A DNA stretch of 64,000 nucleotides from Burkholderiaceae bacterium (GCA_024235915.1 JACKLO010000017.1:62001-126000); one strand, 5' to 3'; counted from the stretch's first letter, positions 31,246 to 40,030 are shown. Made by a program: numbers and translations. Notes: generated from the sequence alone by a model not told the origin.

Positions 31246-32508
31246 TCAGTCGTAGCGCCGCGCGTCCTCGATCACCTTGCCATCGTTGGCCAGGCTGCCC
31301 GGGGTCACCAGGCTCACCTCGCCGCGCAGCTTGGTCACGTCACGCAGCGTGCCGGCCATGGCCTGGGCGAGCCCCTCGGGCGCCGCCGCGCACTCCACGT
31401 GCAGCGTCATGCGGTCGTTGGCCATTTCGCCCTCGATCACCAGCCGCCCGCGCCCGGCTTCCGGGTGCCGCTTGAGCACCTCGGCCACCTGGCCCGGGTG
31501 CACGAACATGCCGCGCACCTTCGCCGTCTGGTCGGCCCGGCCCATCCAGCCGCGGATGCGCGGCGCCGTGCGACCGGTGGGGCAGTGGCCCGGCATCGTG
31601 GCCGACAGGTCGCCGGTGCCGAAGCGCACCAGCGGGTAGTCGGGATTCAGCGTCGTCACCACCACCTCGCCCACCTCGCCGTCGGCCACCGGGGTGCCCG
31701 TGCCCGGGCGCACGATCTCCACGATCACGCCCTCGTCCAGCACCAGGCCATCGCGCGCCGATGTCTCATAGGCGATGAGGCCGAGGTCGGCGGTGCCGTA
31801 GCTCTGGAAGGCGTGCACGCCGCGGGCCGCGAACCAGTCGCGCAGCGCCGGCGGAAAGGCCTCGCCACCCACCGATGCCTTGGTCAGCGTCGGCAGCGCG
31901 AGCCCAGCCTCCGCGGCCTTCTCCAGCGCGATGCGCAGAAAGCTCGGGGTGCCAGCGTAGGCGTCGGGGCCGAGTTCCTGCATCGCCTGCAACTGCAGTT
32001 CGGTGTTGCCCACGCCGCCGGCGAACACGGTGCAGCCGATGGCGTGCGCACCGGTCTCCATCATCGACCCGGCAGGGGTGAGGTGGTAGCTGAAGCTGTT
32101 GTGCACCAGGTCGCCCGCACGGAATCCCGCCGCGAACAGCGCGCGGCCGAAGCGCCAGTAGTCGGCGGCGGCCCCTTCGGGTTCATAGATCGGGCCCGGG
32201 GACTGGAACACCCGCCGCGCCGGCCGCAGCCCCAGGGCGCGCCAGCCGATGGCAGAGAACCCGCCGAAAGGGTCGCCGCCGGCGACACGAGCGGCCTGCT
32301 GGCGCGCCAACAGCTCGCTCTTGCGCGTCACGGGCAGGTCAGCCAGGGCGGCTCGGCAGTTCACCGTCAACGGGTCCACGGCCGCCAGCATGGCGGCGCC
32401 CGCCGCCGTGGCCTGGGCGCGTGCCACCGCAGCCGGCAATGCCGCCAGCCAGGCGGCCTCGCGCGCCTCGGGGTCGCGGGTTTCCAGTTCGTCGTAGAAC
32501 TCGCTCAT
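31246..32508 (-). CDS. PaaK-like phenylacetate-CoA ligase family protein
   Basis: A 420-residue adenylate-forming ligase of the phenylacetate-CoA ligase type (shorter than classical acyl-CoA synthetases). Family motifs are VHNSFSYHLTPAGSMME, GGEAFPPALRDWF, SYGTADLGLIAYE, FGTGDLS and the C-terminal RGMFVHPGQV. It would activate an aromatic or related acid to its CoA ester. It is the last gene of the Liv-type transporter operon. Its ATG overlaps the stop of the small upstream gene (ATGA), so coupling of uptake with activation is likely. The exact acid is not identifiable from sequence. Confidence 0.88.
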   Translation of the reverse strand: MSEFYDELETRDPEAREAAWLAALPAAVARAQATAAGAAMLAAVDPLTVNCRAALADLPVTRKSELLARQQAARVAGGDPFGGFSAIGWRALGLRPARRVFQSPGPIYEPEGAAADYWRFGRALFAAGFRAGDLVHNSFSYHLTPAGSMMETGAHAIGCTVFAGGVGNTELQLQAMQELGPDAYAGTPSFLRIALEKAAEAGLALPTLTKASVGGEAFPPALRDWFAARGVHAFQSYGTADLGLIAYETSARDGLVLDEGVIVEIVRPGTGTPVADGEVGEVVVTTLNPDYPLVRFGTGDLSATMPGHCPTGRTAPRIRGWMGRADQTAKVRGMFVHPGQVAEVLKRHPEAGRGRLVIEGEMANDRMTLHVECAAAPEGLAQAMAGTLRDVTKLRGEVSLVTPGSLANDGKVIEDARRYD

Positions 32509-32810
32509 TCGTCGTGGTCCCATTGGCGCAGCCGCTGCTTGACGGTGTCGACGAAGCGCCGCACGTCCAGGCTGGAGGCCAGCCGGCTGCTTGTCCATTC
32601 CGGCGTCAGCGCCGGCCGTTTGGCGATGCGCGCGACGATGGCCGTGTCTTCGGCGGCCAGTTCCAGCACGGCGCGCCCGCCGATCTCGTAGCGTGCGCCG
32701 CGCTCGGCCAGCGGGCGCAGATCCCTCAACTGGCGCCTGAGGCCCACCAGCACCTCGGCGGCCTTGAATGGTGGTGGGGCAAAGCCGCTGAAGTCGTCGT
32801 CTGCGCTCAT
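32505..32810 (-). CDS. Small conserved-looking protein of unknown function
   Basis: A 101-residue, highly charged protein (MSADDDFSGFAPPPFKAAEV start) with no signal peptide, membrane span or cysteine. I do not recognise a family. It is almost certainly real: it overlaps the ATPase stop and the PaaK-like start by four bases each (ATGA both times), and its composition matches its neighbours. The predicted mix of helix and a short beta region (RYEIGGRAVLEL) gives no clue. Position suggests an accessory to the transporter or the CoA ligase. Confidence 0.75.
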   Translation of the reverse strand: MSADDDFSGFAPPPFKAAEVLVGLRRQLRDLRPLAERGARYEIGGRAVLELAAEDTAIVARIAKRPALTPEWTSSRLASSLDVRRFVDTVKQRLRQWDHDE

Positions 32811-33613
32811 GCCAGCCACCGCTTGCGCCGCCGGTAGCTCTTGACGTCCTTGAAGCTCTTGCGGTCGCCGCCGCCCATGCCGAGGTAGAACTCCTTGACG
32901 TCCTCGTTCTCGCGCAGCGCCTTGGCCTCGCCGTCCATCACGATGCGGCCGTTCTCCAGGATGTAGCCGTAGTCGGCGTAGCGCAGCGCCAGGTTGGTGT
33001 TCTGCTCGGCCAGCAGGAAGGTCACCTTCTCCTTCTGGTTGAGCTCCTTGACGATCTCGAAGACCTCCTCCACCAGCTGCGGTGCCAGGCCCATGCTCGG
33101 TTCGTCGAGCAGCACCATCTTCGGGTCGGCCATCAGCGCGCGGCCGATGGCGCACATCTGCTGCTCGCCGCCGGAGGTGTAGGCGGCCTGGCTGCTGCGG
33201 CGGGTCTTCAGGCGCGGAAAGTAGTTGTAGACCTTCTCCAACGTGCGGGCCACCGCGGCCTTGCCGTCCTTGCGCGTGTAGGCGCCGGTGAGCAGGTTCT
33301 CCTCGATCGTCAGGTGAGCGAAGCAGTGCCGGCCCTCCATGACCTGCACCACGCCACGGTCGACCATGTCGGACGTGCTGAGCTTCTCGATGCGCTCGCC
33401 GCGCAGCTCGATCGAGCCCTTGGTGACCTCGCCACGCTCGCCGGCCAGCAGGTTGCTGACCGCGCGAAGCGTGGTCGTCTTGCCGGCGCCATTGCCGCCC
33501 AGCAGCGCGACCACGCCGCCCTCGGGCACCTTCAGGGACACGCCCTTGAGCACGAGGATCACGTGGTTGTAGATGACCTCGATGCCGTTGACGTTGAGGA
33601 GCAAGTTGGACAT
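32807..33613 (-). CDS. livF: Branched-chain amino acid-type ABC transporter ATPase (LivF-like)
   Basis: A 268-residue ABC ATPase of the LivF type. Walker A is GGNGAGKTTTLRA, the signature region is TSGGEQQMCAIGRAL and Walker B is MVLLDEPSMGLAP, followed by the switch region LLAEQNTN. The C-terminus is about 25 residues longer than E. coli LivF and very basic (KSYRRRKRW). ATG 33613 gives MSNLLLNVNGIEVIYN with an AAGGAAA site upstream. It is separated from the receptor gene by a 107-bp gap filled with three hairpins. Specificity may be for aromatic acids rather than amino acids, judging from the flanking CoA ligases. Confidence 0.92.
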   Translation of the reverse strand: MSNLLLNVNGIEVIYNHVILVLKGVSLKVPEGGVVALLGGNGAGKTTTLRAVSNLLAGERGEVTKGSIELRGERIEKLSTSDMVDRGVVQVMEGRHCFAHLTIEENLLTGAYTRKDGKAAVARTLEKVYNYFPRLKTRRSSQAAYTSGGEQQMCAIGRALMADPKMVLLDEPSMGLAPQLVEEVFEIVKELNQKEKVTFLLAEQNTNLALRYADYGYILENGRIVMDGEAKALRENEDVKEFYLGMGGGDRKSFKDVKSYRRRKRWLA

Positions 33614-33628
33614 GGGCGGGTTTCCTTC

Positions 33629-33711
33629 CTCGGCCCAGCGTCGCGCGCGGCGCTGGGCCGAGGGCTCCTGGCGGAGCCCTCGGGGTCGGCCGGGCGCTGG
33701 CACGCCCGGCC
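33629..33711 (-). repeat. Three strong hairpins between receptor and livF genes
   Basis: Hairpin 1: a 12-bp stem CTCGGCCCAGCG/CGCTGGGCCGAG (33629-33640, 33651-33662). Hairpin 2: a 9-bp stem GAGGGCTCC/GGAGCCCTC (33660-33668, 33673-33681). Hairpin 3: a 9-bp stem GGCCGGGCG/CGCCCGGCC (33688-33696, 33703-33711). On the transcript, hairpin 3 begins nine bases after the receptor stop. Hairpins 1 and 2 share three bases. They resemble the stabilising or attenuating structures that raise receptor levels over ATPase levels in other ABC operons. Confidence 0.7.
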
Positions 33712-33720
33712 GGAGCGGGG

Positions 33721-35034
33721 TCAGCTCTGGCAGTCCTGCGGCGTGCGACGCTGCAGCTTCTTCTCACCGAGGTACTTGTCGGCGGAGGCCTTCACCAGCG
33801 GCTTGATGGTGGCGTTGTCGGACTCGTACCAGTCGGACGTGATGTCCCACTTGGCGCCGTCCCAGGTGCGGATGCGGGCCCAGCTGGCGCCCATGTGATC
33901 GGCGCACGAGGTGGACACCGGACGCATCATCCCGGCGAAGCCCAGCTTGTCGAGCTTGCCCTGATCCAGCGCCAGGTTCTCCAGTCCCCAGCGCACCTGC
34001 TCGCCGGTCATGACCTTGCCCTTGCCGAAGCGCTCCTGTGCCCGGCTGACGCCCTCGACGGCCATCATCGCCGCGGTCAGGCCACGCAAGTACAGCACCT
34101 GGCCCACCTCTTCCTTCGGGCCTGTGCCCTGGCCCTTGTCGTGCACCATCTTCATCACGTCCTTGACGATGGTGGTCTTTTCGGTGGCGCCGTCCTGCAT
34201 CGTCAGCGCGTGGTAGCCCTTGGCGGCGGCACCCACGTCCTTGACGTCCGGCTCGGCACCCGACCACCACACGCCGTACATCTTGTCGCGCGGGTAGCCG
34301 GTGGCCACGGCCTCCTTCAGCGCGGCGGAGTTCATCACGCCCCAGCCCCAAAGGAACACGTAGTCGGGCCGAGACTGGCGGATCTTCAGCCAGGTGGCCT
34401 TCTGCTCGATGCCGGGGTGGGCCACCGGCAGCAGCTCGACCTCGAAGCCTTCCTGCTTGCCGAGCTCTTCCAGCATCGGAATCGGTTCCTTGCCGTAGGG
34501 GCTGTCGTGGTAGACCAGGGCCACCTTCTTGCCCTTCAGGCCGCTGGTTTTCTTCACGTGCTGCACCAGCACGCTGGCGCCGGTCCAGTAGGTGCCCAGC
34601 AGCGGGAAGTTCCACTTGAAGGCCATGCCGTCCACCGAGTCGGCGCGGCCGTAGCCCGAGGTGATCAGCGGGATCTTGTCGTCAGGCGCCTTCTCGGTCA
34701 GCGCGAAGGTGATGCCGGTGGACAGCGGCTGGAACACTGACGCGCCCTTGCCCTTCAGGCGCTCGTAGCACTCCACGCCCTTGGCCGTGTTGTAGCCAGT
34801 CTCGCACTCCTCGTAGCTGACCTTCACGCCGTTGATGCCGCCACGGGCATTGACCAGCTTGAGGTAGTCGACATAGCCGTTGGCAAACGGCACGCCGTTG
34901 GGCGCGTAAGGGCCGGTGCGGTACACCAGCACCGGGAAGAACTGCTCTTTGGCCTGGGCGAGTGCCTGGGTGGCCACGCCGGCCAGGCCGGTGCTCAGCA
35001 CAGCGGCGGCCAGCACCATGGACTTGAACTTCAT
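33721..35034 (-). CDS. ABC transporter periplasmic substrate-binding protein (LivJ/K-like)
   Basis: A 437-residue periplasmic binding protein of the Peripla_BP_6 type. A signal peptide (MKFKSMVLAAAVLSTGLAG...) is cleaved near ALA-QAKEQ. The mature start FFPVLVYRTGPYAPNGVPFANGY and the central KKVALVYHDSPYGKE are the ligand-cleft and hinge regions. At over 400 residues it is longer than LivK, matching the subgroup found in aromatic- or urea-type Liv clusters. Four Cys are spread over the mature chain. It sits mid-operon between livM and livF and is insulated from livF by three hairpins. Confidence 0.92.
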   Translation of the reverse strand: MKFKSMVLAAAVLSTGLAGVATQALAQAKEQFFPVLVYRTGPYAPNGVPFANGYVDYLKLVNARGGINGVKVSYEECETGYNTAKGVECYERLKGKGASVFQPLSTGITFALTEKAPDDKIPLITSGYGRADSVDGMAFKWNFPLLGTYWTGASVLVQHVKKTSGLKGKKVALVYHDSPYGKEPIPMLEELGKQEGFEVELLPVAHPGIEQKATWLKIRQSRPDYVFLWGWGVMNSAALKEAVATGYPRDKMYGVWWSGAEPDVKDVGAAAKGYHALTMQDGATEKTTIVKDVMKMVHDKGQGTGPKEEVGQVLYLRGLTAAMMAVEGVSRAQERFGKGKVMTGEQVRWGLENLALDQGKLDKLGFAGMMRPVSTSCADHMGASWARIRTWDGAKWDITSDWYESDNATIKPLVKASADKYLGEKKLQRRTPQDCQS

Positions 35035-35069
35035 CGTCTGTCTCCTGCAGGGTAGTGGGAATGCACTCG

Positions 35070-36128
35070 TCAGTGCGGGAACGGCCAGAGCCGCAGCTTT
35101 TCCTTGCCGATGGACCACAGCCGGGCGAGCCCGTGCGGTTCCACGATCAGGAAGAACACGATCAGGGCCCCGAACACCATGAAGGTCAGGTGCGAGGCCA
35201 GGGCGGTGTCGAAACCCACCGCGATGCCGAGCTGGTCGAGCACGATCGGCAGAACGACGATGAACGCCGCGCCGAACAGGCTGCCCATGATGGAGCCCAG
35301 GCCGCCGATGATGATCATGAACAGCAGCTGGAACGATGTGTCGATGGAGAAGGCCGCCGGTTCCCAGCTGCCCAGGTGCACGAAGCCCCACAGCGCGCCG
35401 GCCACGCCGACGATGAAGGAGCTGACGGCGAAGGCCGTGAGCTTGGCGTAGACCGGGCGGATGCCGATGACCGATGCGGCCACGTCCATGTCGCGGATGG
35501 CCATCCATTCGCGGCCGATGTGGCTGCGCACCAGGTTCTTGGCCAGCATCGCGAACACGGTCAGGAAGGCCAGGCAGAGCAAGTACTTCTCGGCCGGGGC
35601 ATCGACGATCCAGCCGAAGACGTTGAGATCCGCCACCGCCACCGACCCCGAGGCGGAGTCGTTGGTGAACCAGTTGACCCGCAGGAACAGCCAGTCCACG
35701 AAGAACTGCGCCGCCAGCGTGGCCACCGCCAGGTACAGGCCCTTGATGCGCAGCGAGGGGATGCCGAACATCACGCCGACCACGGTGGCACAGGCGCCGC
35801 CGAGCAGCAGGCAGGCCACCAGCGGCAGGCCCGGCACACGCACGGCGAAGTTGTAGGCCGCATAGGCGCCCACGGCCATGAAGGCGCCGGTGCCCAGCGA
35901 GATCTGGCCGCAGTAGCCCACCAGGATGTTCAAGCCCAGCGCCGCCAGCGCCAGGATCAGGAACGGGATCAGGATGGCGCGGAACAGGTATTCCGGGGCC
36001 ACCATCGGCACCACCAGGAACGCAAAGGCCAGGATGAGGCCGATGGCGACGCGGTCCTGCAGGATCGGGAAGACCTGCTGGTCGGCCGTGTAGCTGGTCT
36101 TGAACTGGCCGTTTTCGCGGTAGAGCAT
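35070..36128 (-). CDS. livM: ABC transporter permease (LivM-like)
   Basis: A 352-residue inner-membrane permease with about ten hydrophobic segments. Family marks are LNILVGYCGQISLGTGAFMAVGAY and the EAA-like loop REWMAIRDMDVAASVIGI. Pairs with LivH to form the translocation channel. It is 18 bp downstream of livH and 35 bp upstream of the receptor gene on the same strand. A polar N-terminal stretch of about 30 residues (MLYRENGQFKTSYTADQQVF) precedes the first helix. Confidence 0.94.
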   Translation of the reverse strand: MLYRENGQFKTSYTADQQVFPILQDRVAIGLILAFAFLVVPMVAPEYLFRAILIPFLILALAALGLNILVGYCGQISLGTGAFMAVGAYAAYNFAVRVPGLPLVACLLLGGACATVVGVMFGIPSLRIKGLYLAVATLAAQFFVDWLFLRVNWFTNDSASGSVAVADLNVFGWIVDAPAEKYLLCLAFLTVFAMLAKNLVRSHIGREWMAIRDMDVAASVIGIRPVYAKLTAFAVSSFIVGVAGALWGFVHLGSWEPAAFSIDTSFQLLFMIIIGGLGSIMGSLFGAAFIVVLPIVLDQLGIAVGFDTALASHLTFMVFGALIVFFLIVEPHGLARLWSIGKEKLRLWPFPH

Positions 36129-36146
36129 GTTCTTCTTCCCTTGCGC

Positions 36147-37076
36147 TCAGACGCGGTCGATGATCTTCTCGCCAAAGAGGCCTTGCGGCCGCACGAGCAG
36201 GAAGACGAGGGCCAGCACGTAGGCGAACCAGATCTCGATGCCGCCACCGAGCATGGGCCCGAGGTAGATCTCCGAGAGCTTCTCTCCGACGCCGATGATC
36301 AGCCCGCCGATGATGGCGCCGGGCACGCTGGTGAGGCCACCCAGGATGACCACCGGCAGCGCCTTCAGGGCCACCAGGCTCAGCGAGAACTGCACGCCCA
36401 GCTTGCTGCCCCAGATGATCCCGGCCACCAGGGCCACGAAGCCGGCCACGCTCCACACGATGACCCAGATGCGGTTGAGCGGGATGCCGATGGACTGCGC
36501 GGCCTGGTGGTCGTCGGCCACGGCCCGCAGCGCACGGCCGGTGCCGGTCTTCTGGAAGAACAGGCTCAGCAGCGCCACCAGGGCCGCGGCGATCAGCGCG
36601 GCATAGAGTTCTTCCTGGCTCAGCAGCACACCGCCCTCGAACACGTTCTCGAGGATGAACATCGGCTCCTTGGGCAGACCGACGTCGATCTTGTAGATGT
36701 CGCTGCCGAACAGCGTCTGGCCGAAACCGTCGAGAAAGTAGGTGATGCCCAGCGTGGCCATCAGCAGGGTGATGCCCTCCTGGTTGACCAGGCGGCCCAG
36801 CACCAGCTTCTCGATCAACCAGGCCGTGGCCACCATCACCGCCATCGCGGCGACGAAGGCGAGGATGTTGGCCAGCAGCAGGCTCTCGAAGCCCAGCCAC
36901 TGCGGAATCCACTCGGCGAAGCGGGCCATCGCCAGCGCCGCGAACAGCACCATCGCGCCCTGCGCGAAGTTGAAGACACCGCTGGCCTTGAAGATGAGCA
37001 CGAAGCCCAGGGCCACCAGCGCATACAGCATGCCGGACATCAGGCCACCGATCAGGGTCTCGAGGAAAAATCCCAT
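36147..37076 (-). CDS. livH: ABC transporter permease (LivH-like)
   Basis: A 309-residue permease with about eight transmembrane helices. The start MGFFLETLIGGLMSGMLYALVALGFVLIFKASGVFNFAQG is the textbook LivH N-terminus (read here as two short pieces: GGLMSGMLYALVALG and ASGVFNFAQGAM). The cytoplasmic coupling loop GRALRAVADDHQAAQSIGI contacts the ATPases. Located 7 bp downstream of livG and 18 bp upstream of livM. Confidence 0.95.
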   Translation of the reverse strand: MGFFLETLIGGLMSGMLYALVALGFVLIFKASGVFNFAQGAMVLFAALAMARFAEWIPQWLGFESLLLANILAFVAAMAVMVATAWLIEKLVLGRLVNQEGITLLMATLGITYFLDGFGQTLFGSDIYKIDVGLPKEPMFILENVFEGGVLLSQEELYAALIAAALVALLSLFFQKTGTGRALRAVADDHQAAQSIGIPLNRIWVIVWSVAGFVALVAGIIWGSKLGVQFSLSLVALKALPVVILGGLTSVPGAIIGGLIIGVGEKLSEIYLGPMLGGGIEIWFAYVLALVFLLVRPQGLFGEKIIDRV

Positions 37077-37083
37077 GGCTGCC

Positions 37084-37887
37084 TCAATGCGTGGTGCCGA
37101 GGTAGGCGTCGATCACCTCGGGGTTGTTGCGCACCTCGTCCGGGGTGCCGTCGCCGATCTTCTTGCCGTAGTCCAGCACGACGACACGGTCGGAGATGTC
37201 CATCACCACGCCCATGTCGTGCTCGATGAGCACGATGGTGGTGCCGAACTCGTCGTTGACGTCGAGGATGAAGCGGCTCATGTCCTGCTTCTCCTCCACG
37301 TTCATGCCGGCCATCGGCTCGTCCAGCAGCAGCACCTGCGGCTCCATCGCCAGCGCGCGGCCGAGGTCCACGCGCTTCTGCAGGCCGTAGGGCAGGCGTC
37401 CCACCGGCGTCTTGCGGAAGGCCTGGATCTCGAGGAAGTCGATGATGTTCTCGACGAATTCGCGGTGCGCGATCTCCTCGCGTTCCGCGGCGCCGAACCA
37501 GGGGTTGCGGAAGGCCTGCTGGAAGAGGTTGGTCTTCATGCGCAGGTTGCGCCCGCTCATGATGTTGTCCAGCACGCTCATGCCCTTGAACAGGGCCAGG
37601 TTCTGGAAGGTGCGGCCGATGCCCATCTCCGCCACCTGGCGGCTGTTCATGTGGCCGAAGGTCTGGCCGCGGAAGGTGATGCTGCCCTGCTGAGGCGTGT
37701 AGACGCCGTTGATGCAGTTGAGCATGCTGCTCTTGCCGGCGCCGTTGGGGCCGATGATGGCGCGCACCTCGTGCTCGCGCACGTTGAAGCTGATGTCGGT
37801 CAGCGCCTTCACGCCGCCGAAGCTCAGCGAGATGTTCTTCACGTCGAGGATCACGTCCCCGATCTGCTTGTCGCCGGATTCGGCCAT
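37084..37887 (-). CDS. livG: ABC transporter ATPase (LivG-like)
   Basis: A 267-residue ATPase of the LivG type. Walker A is IGPNGAGKSSMLNCI, Walker B is QVLLLDEPMAGMN and the H-loop is VLIEHDMGVVMDIS. The ABC signature is unusual: the usual LSGG stretch reads LPYGLQKRVDLGRAL, as it does in many LivG proteins of aromatic-acid clusters. It follows the long-chain acyl-CoA ligase gene after 77 bp, a gap that holds a repeat-like element. Confidence 0.93.
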   Translation of the reverse strand: MAESGDKQIGDVILDVKNISLSFGGVKALTDISFNVREHEVRAIIGPNGAGKSSMLNCINGVYTPQQGSITFRGQTFGHMNSRQVAEMGIGRTFQNLALFKGMSVLDNIMSGRNLRMKTNLFQQAFRNPWFGAAEREEIAHREFVENIIDFLEIQAFRKTPVGRLPYGLQKRVDLGRALAMEPQVLLLDEPMAGMNVEEKQDMSRFILDVNDEFGTTIVLIEHDMGVVMDISDRVVVLDYGKKIGDGTPDEVRNNPEVIDAYLGTTH

Positions 37888-37895
37888 GTCAGTAC

Positions 37896-37957
37896 CGCCC
37901 GGCCGTCCGAAGGGACTGACGCGCCCCTTGGGGGCAGCGAACGGAGTGAGCTTGGGG
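37896..37957. repeat. Probable Burkholderiales intergenic repeat element
   Basis: The gap between the CoA ligase and livG contains GCGCCCCTTGGGGGCAGCGA followed by ACGGAGTGAGCTTGGGG. The sequence has a CCCC/GGGG hairpin core and closely resembles, from memory, a dispersed motif found between genes in Comamonadaceae and related families. Only one copy was noticed in this window. Confidence 0.45.
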
Positions 37958-37964
37958 ATTCATT

Positions 37965-39917
37965 TCAGGCTGCCCTCTTCACTGCGGGGAAGGTTTTCGC
38001 GTCGGAGATCTTCAGCGTCGCGCTGACCATGCCGCTGCGCCCGTCCTCGAACTTCACCGGCGTTTCCACGTACTGCTCCGCCTTGCCGCCATACAGCGCA
38101 TCCAGCAGCACCTGGTAGCGCTCGCCGATGTAGCCGCGGCGCACCTTGCGCGTGCGGGTGAGCTCGCCGTCGTCGGCGTCGAGTTCCTTGTGCAGGATCA
38201 GGAAGCGGCTGACCTGGCTGCCGGCCAGCTTCTCGTCCTGCGCCAGGTCGGCGTTGACCTTCTCCACGCACTCCTGGATCAGCGTGTAGACCTCCGGCTT
38301 CTGCGCCAGATCGGTGTAGCCGGCGTAGGGCAGGTTGCGCTTCTCGGCCCAGTTGCCGACCGCTTCCATGTCGATGTTGATGAAGGCACAGGCCTTCTCG
38401 CGCCGGTCGCCGAAGGCCACCGCCTCCTTGATGAACGGGAAGAACTTCAGCTTGTTCTCCACGTATTTGGGCGCGAACATCGCGCCGTCGTGCGGGCCGC
38501 CCATCAGCCGCCCCACGTCCTTCGCGCGGTCGATGATCTTCAGGTGGCCGCCGGCGTCCAGGAAGCCGGCGTCGCCGGTGTGGTACCAGCCGTCGTTGGT
38601 CAGCACCTCGGCCGTGGCCTCGGGGTTCTTGTAGTACTCGCGCAGCAGGCCCGGGCTCTTGACCAGGATCTCGCCGTTGTCGGCCAGCTTGATCTCCACA
38701 CCCTCGATGGGCACGCCCACGGTGTCGGCCTTGGCCTCGTGGTCGGGCTGCAGGCAGACGAAGACCGCGGTCTCGGTGCTGCCATAGAGCTGCTTGAGGT
38801 TGATGCCGATGGACCGGTAGAAGGTGAACAGGTCGGGCCCGATGGCCTCGCCCGCCGTGTAGGCCACGCGCACACGGCTCAGGCCCAGGGTGTTGCGCAG
38901 CGGGCCGTAGACGAAGAGGTTGCCCAGCGCGTATTTCAGCTTGTCCAGGCCGCCGACCGCCTTGCCGTCCATGATGGCCGGGCCCACGCGGCGGGCCAGG
39001 TCCATGGCGGTGTTGAACATCCAGCGCTTGATGGCACCGGCGTCCTCCATGCGGATCATCACGCTGGTCAGCAGGCCTTCGAACACCCGCGGCGGCGCGA
39101 AGTAGTAGGTCGGGCCGACCTCCTTGAGGTCGATCATCACCGTGGCCGCGTTCTCCGGGCAGTTGACGGTGTAGCCGCAGGCCAGCCACTGCGCGTAGCT
39201 GAAGATGTTCTGGCCGATCCACGCCGGCGGCAGGTAGGCCAGGATGTCCTCGTCGGCCGTCAGCTTGTCGAAGCGCGCACCGGCGGCAGCGCGGTCGGCC
39301 AGCGTGGCGTGCGTGTGCACCACGCCCTTGGGCTTGCCGGTGGTGCCGCTGGTGAAGAACATCGCGGCCACGTCGGCCGGCTGGCCCTTGGCGATCTCCG
39401 CGTCCACCTGGCCCGCGTGCGCCGCGCTCCAGGCACGTCCGGCTTCCTGCAGCGCATCCAGCGACGCCAGCCCGGGTTCGTCGTACTTGCGCAGCCCGCG
39501 AGCCTCGTCGTACCAGATGCGGGTGACCTGCGGGTTCTCGATGCGGATCTCCAGCAGCTTGTCCACCTGCTCCTGGTCCTCCACGATCGCGAAGCGCACC
39601 TCGGCGTTCTGGATCGGGAACACGAACTCGGCCGCCACCGCGTCCTGGTACAGCGGCACCGGGATGCCACCCAGCGCCTGCGTGGCCAGCATCGCGGCGT
39701 ACAGGCGGGGCCTGTTCTCGCCGATCACCACCACGTGCTCGCCGCGCTGCAGGCCGGCTTCGGCCAGGCCGCCGGCCATCTCGCGCACCATCACCGCCAG
39801 CGCCTGCCAGCTGGTGGTTTGCCAGATGCCGAACTCCTTGATGCGCAGCGCCGGCGCCTGCGGCCGGTCGGCGGCGTGGCGCAGCAGCTGTTGCGGAAAG
39901 GTGGTGGTGACGGTCAA
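37965..39917 (-). CDS. Long-chain-type acyl-CoA ligase (FadD15-like)
   Basis: A 650-residue AMP-forming ligase of the long FadD15/ACSL-like type. The phosphate loop FFTSGTTGKPKGVVHTH, the A5 motif LYGSTETAV, the YHTGDAGFLD region and the C-terminal lysine region LTRTRKVRRGYIGERY are all present. TTG 39917 is preferred: GGAGG lies 8 bases upstream, the product starts MTVTTTFPQQLLRHAADRPQ, and the ATG at 40046 would overlap the divergent regulator. First gene of the Liv-type operon, so imported acids may be activated by this enzyme. The substrate is unknown; aromatic acids are as plausible as fatty acids. Confidence 0.85.
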   Translation of the reverse strand: MTVTTTFPQQLLRHAADRPQAPALRIKEFGIWQTTSWQALAVMVREMAGGLAEAGLQRGEHVVVIGENRPRLYAAMLATQALGGIPVPLYQDAVAAEFVFPIQNAEVRFAIVEDQEQVDKLLEIRIENPQVTRIWYDEARGLRKYDEPGLASLDALQEAGRAWSAAHAGQVDAEIAKGQPADVAAMFFTSGTTGKPKGVVHTHATLADRAAAGARFDKLTADEDILAYLPPAWIGQNIFSYAQWLACGYTVNCPENAATVMIDLKEVGPTYYFAPPRVFEGLLTSVMIRMEDAGAIKRWMFNTAMDLARRVGPAIMDGKAVGGLDKLKYALGNLFVYGPLRNTLGLSRVRVAYTAGEAIGPDLFTFYRSIGINLKQLYGSTETAVFVCLQPDHEAKADTVGVPIEGVEIKLADNGEILVKSPGLLREYYKNPEATAEVLTNDGWYHTGDAGFLDAGGHLKIIDRAKDVGRLMGGPHDGAMFAPKYVENKLKFFPFIKEAVAFGDRREKACAFINIDMEAVGNWAEKRNLPYAGYTDLAQKPEVYTLIQECVEKVNADLAQDEKLAGSQVSRFLILHKELDADDGELTRTRKVRRGYIGERYQVLLDALYGGKAEQYVETPVKFEDGRSGMVSATLKISDAKTFPAVKRAA

Positions 39918-39970
39918 GGCGCGGCCCTCCAGGGGAACAGCTGCATTCTGGAAAGCCCTTTGACGCCTTG

Positions 39971-39988
39971 TTGTCGTTCTGACGACAA
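39971..39988. promoter_or_regulatory. Perfect palindromic operator, Crp-like geometry
   Basis: TTGTCG (39971-39976), six bases, then CGACAA (39983-39988) form a perfect inverted repeat in the 113-bp divergent gap. The inner TGTCG-N6-CGACA has the same spacing as the CRP site TGTGA-N6-TCACA. The site lies 43 bp from the regulator start and 54 bp from the ligase start. Confidence 0.6.
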
Positions 39989-40030
39989 TTTGCGGGAAGC
40001 TCCTGTCAGGAATTACCCGCGCTCGTATCG

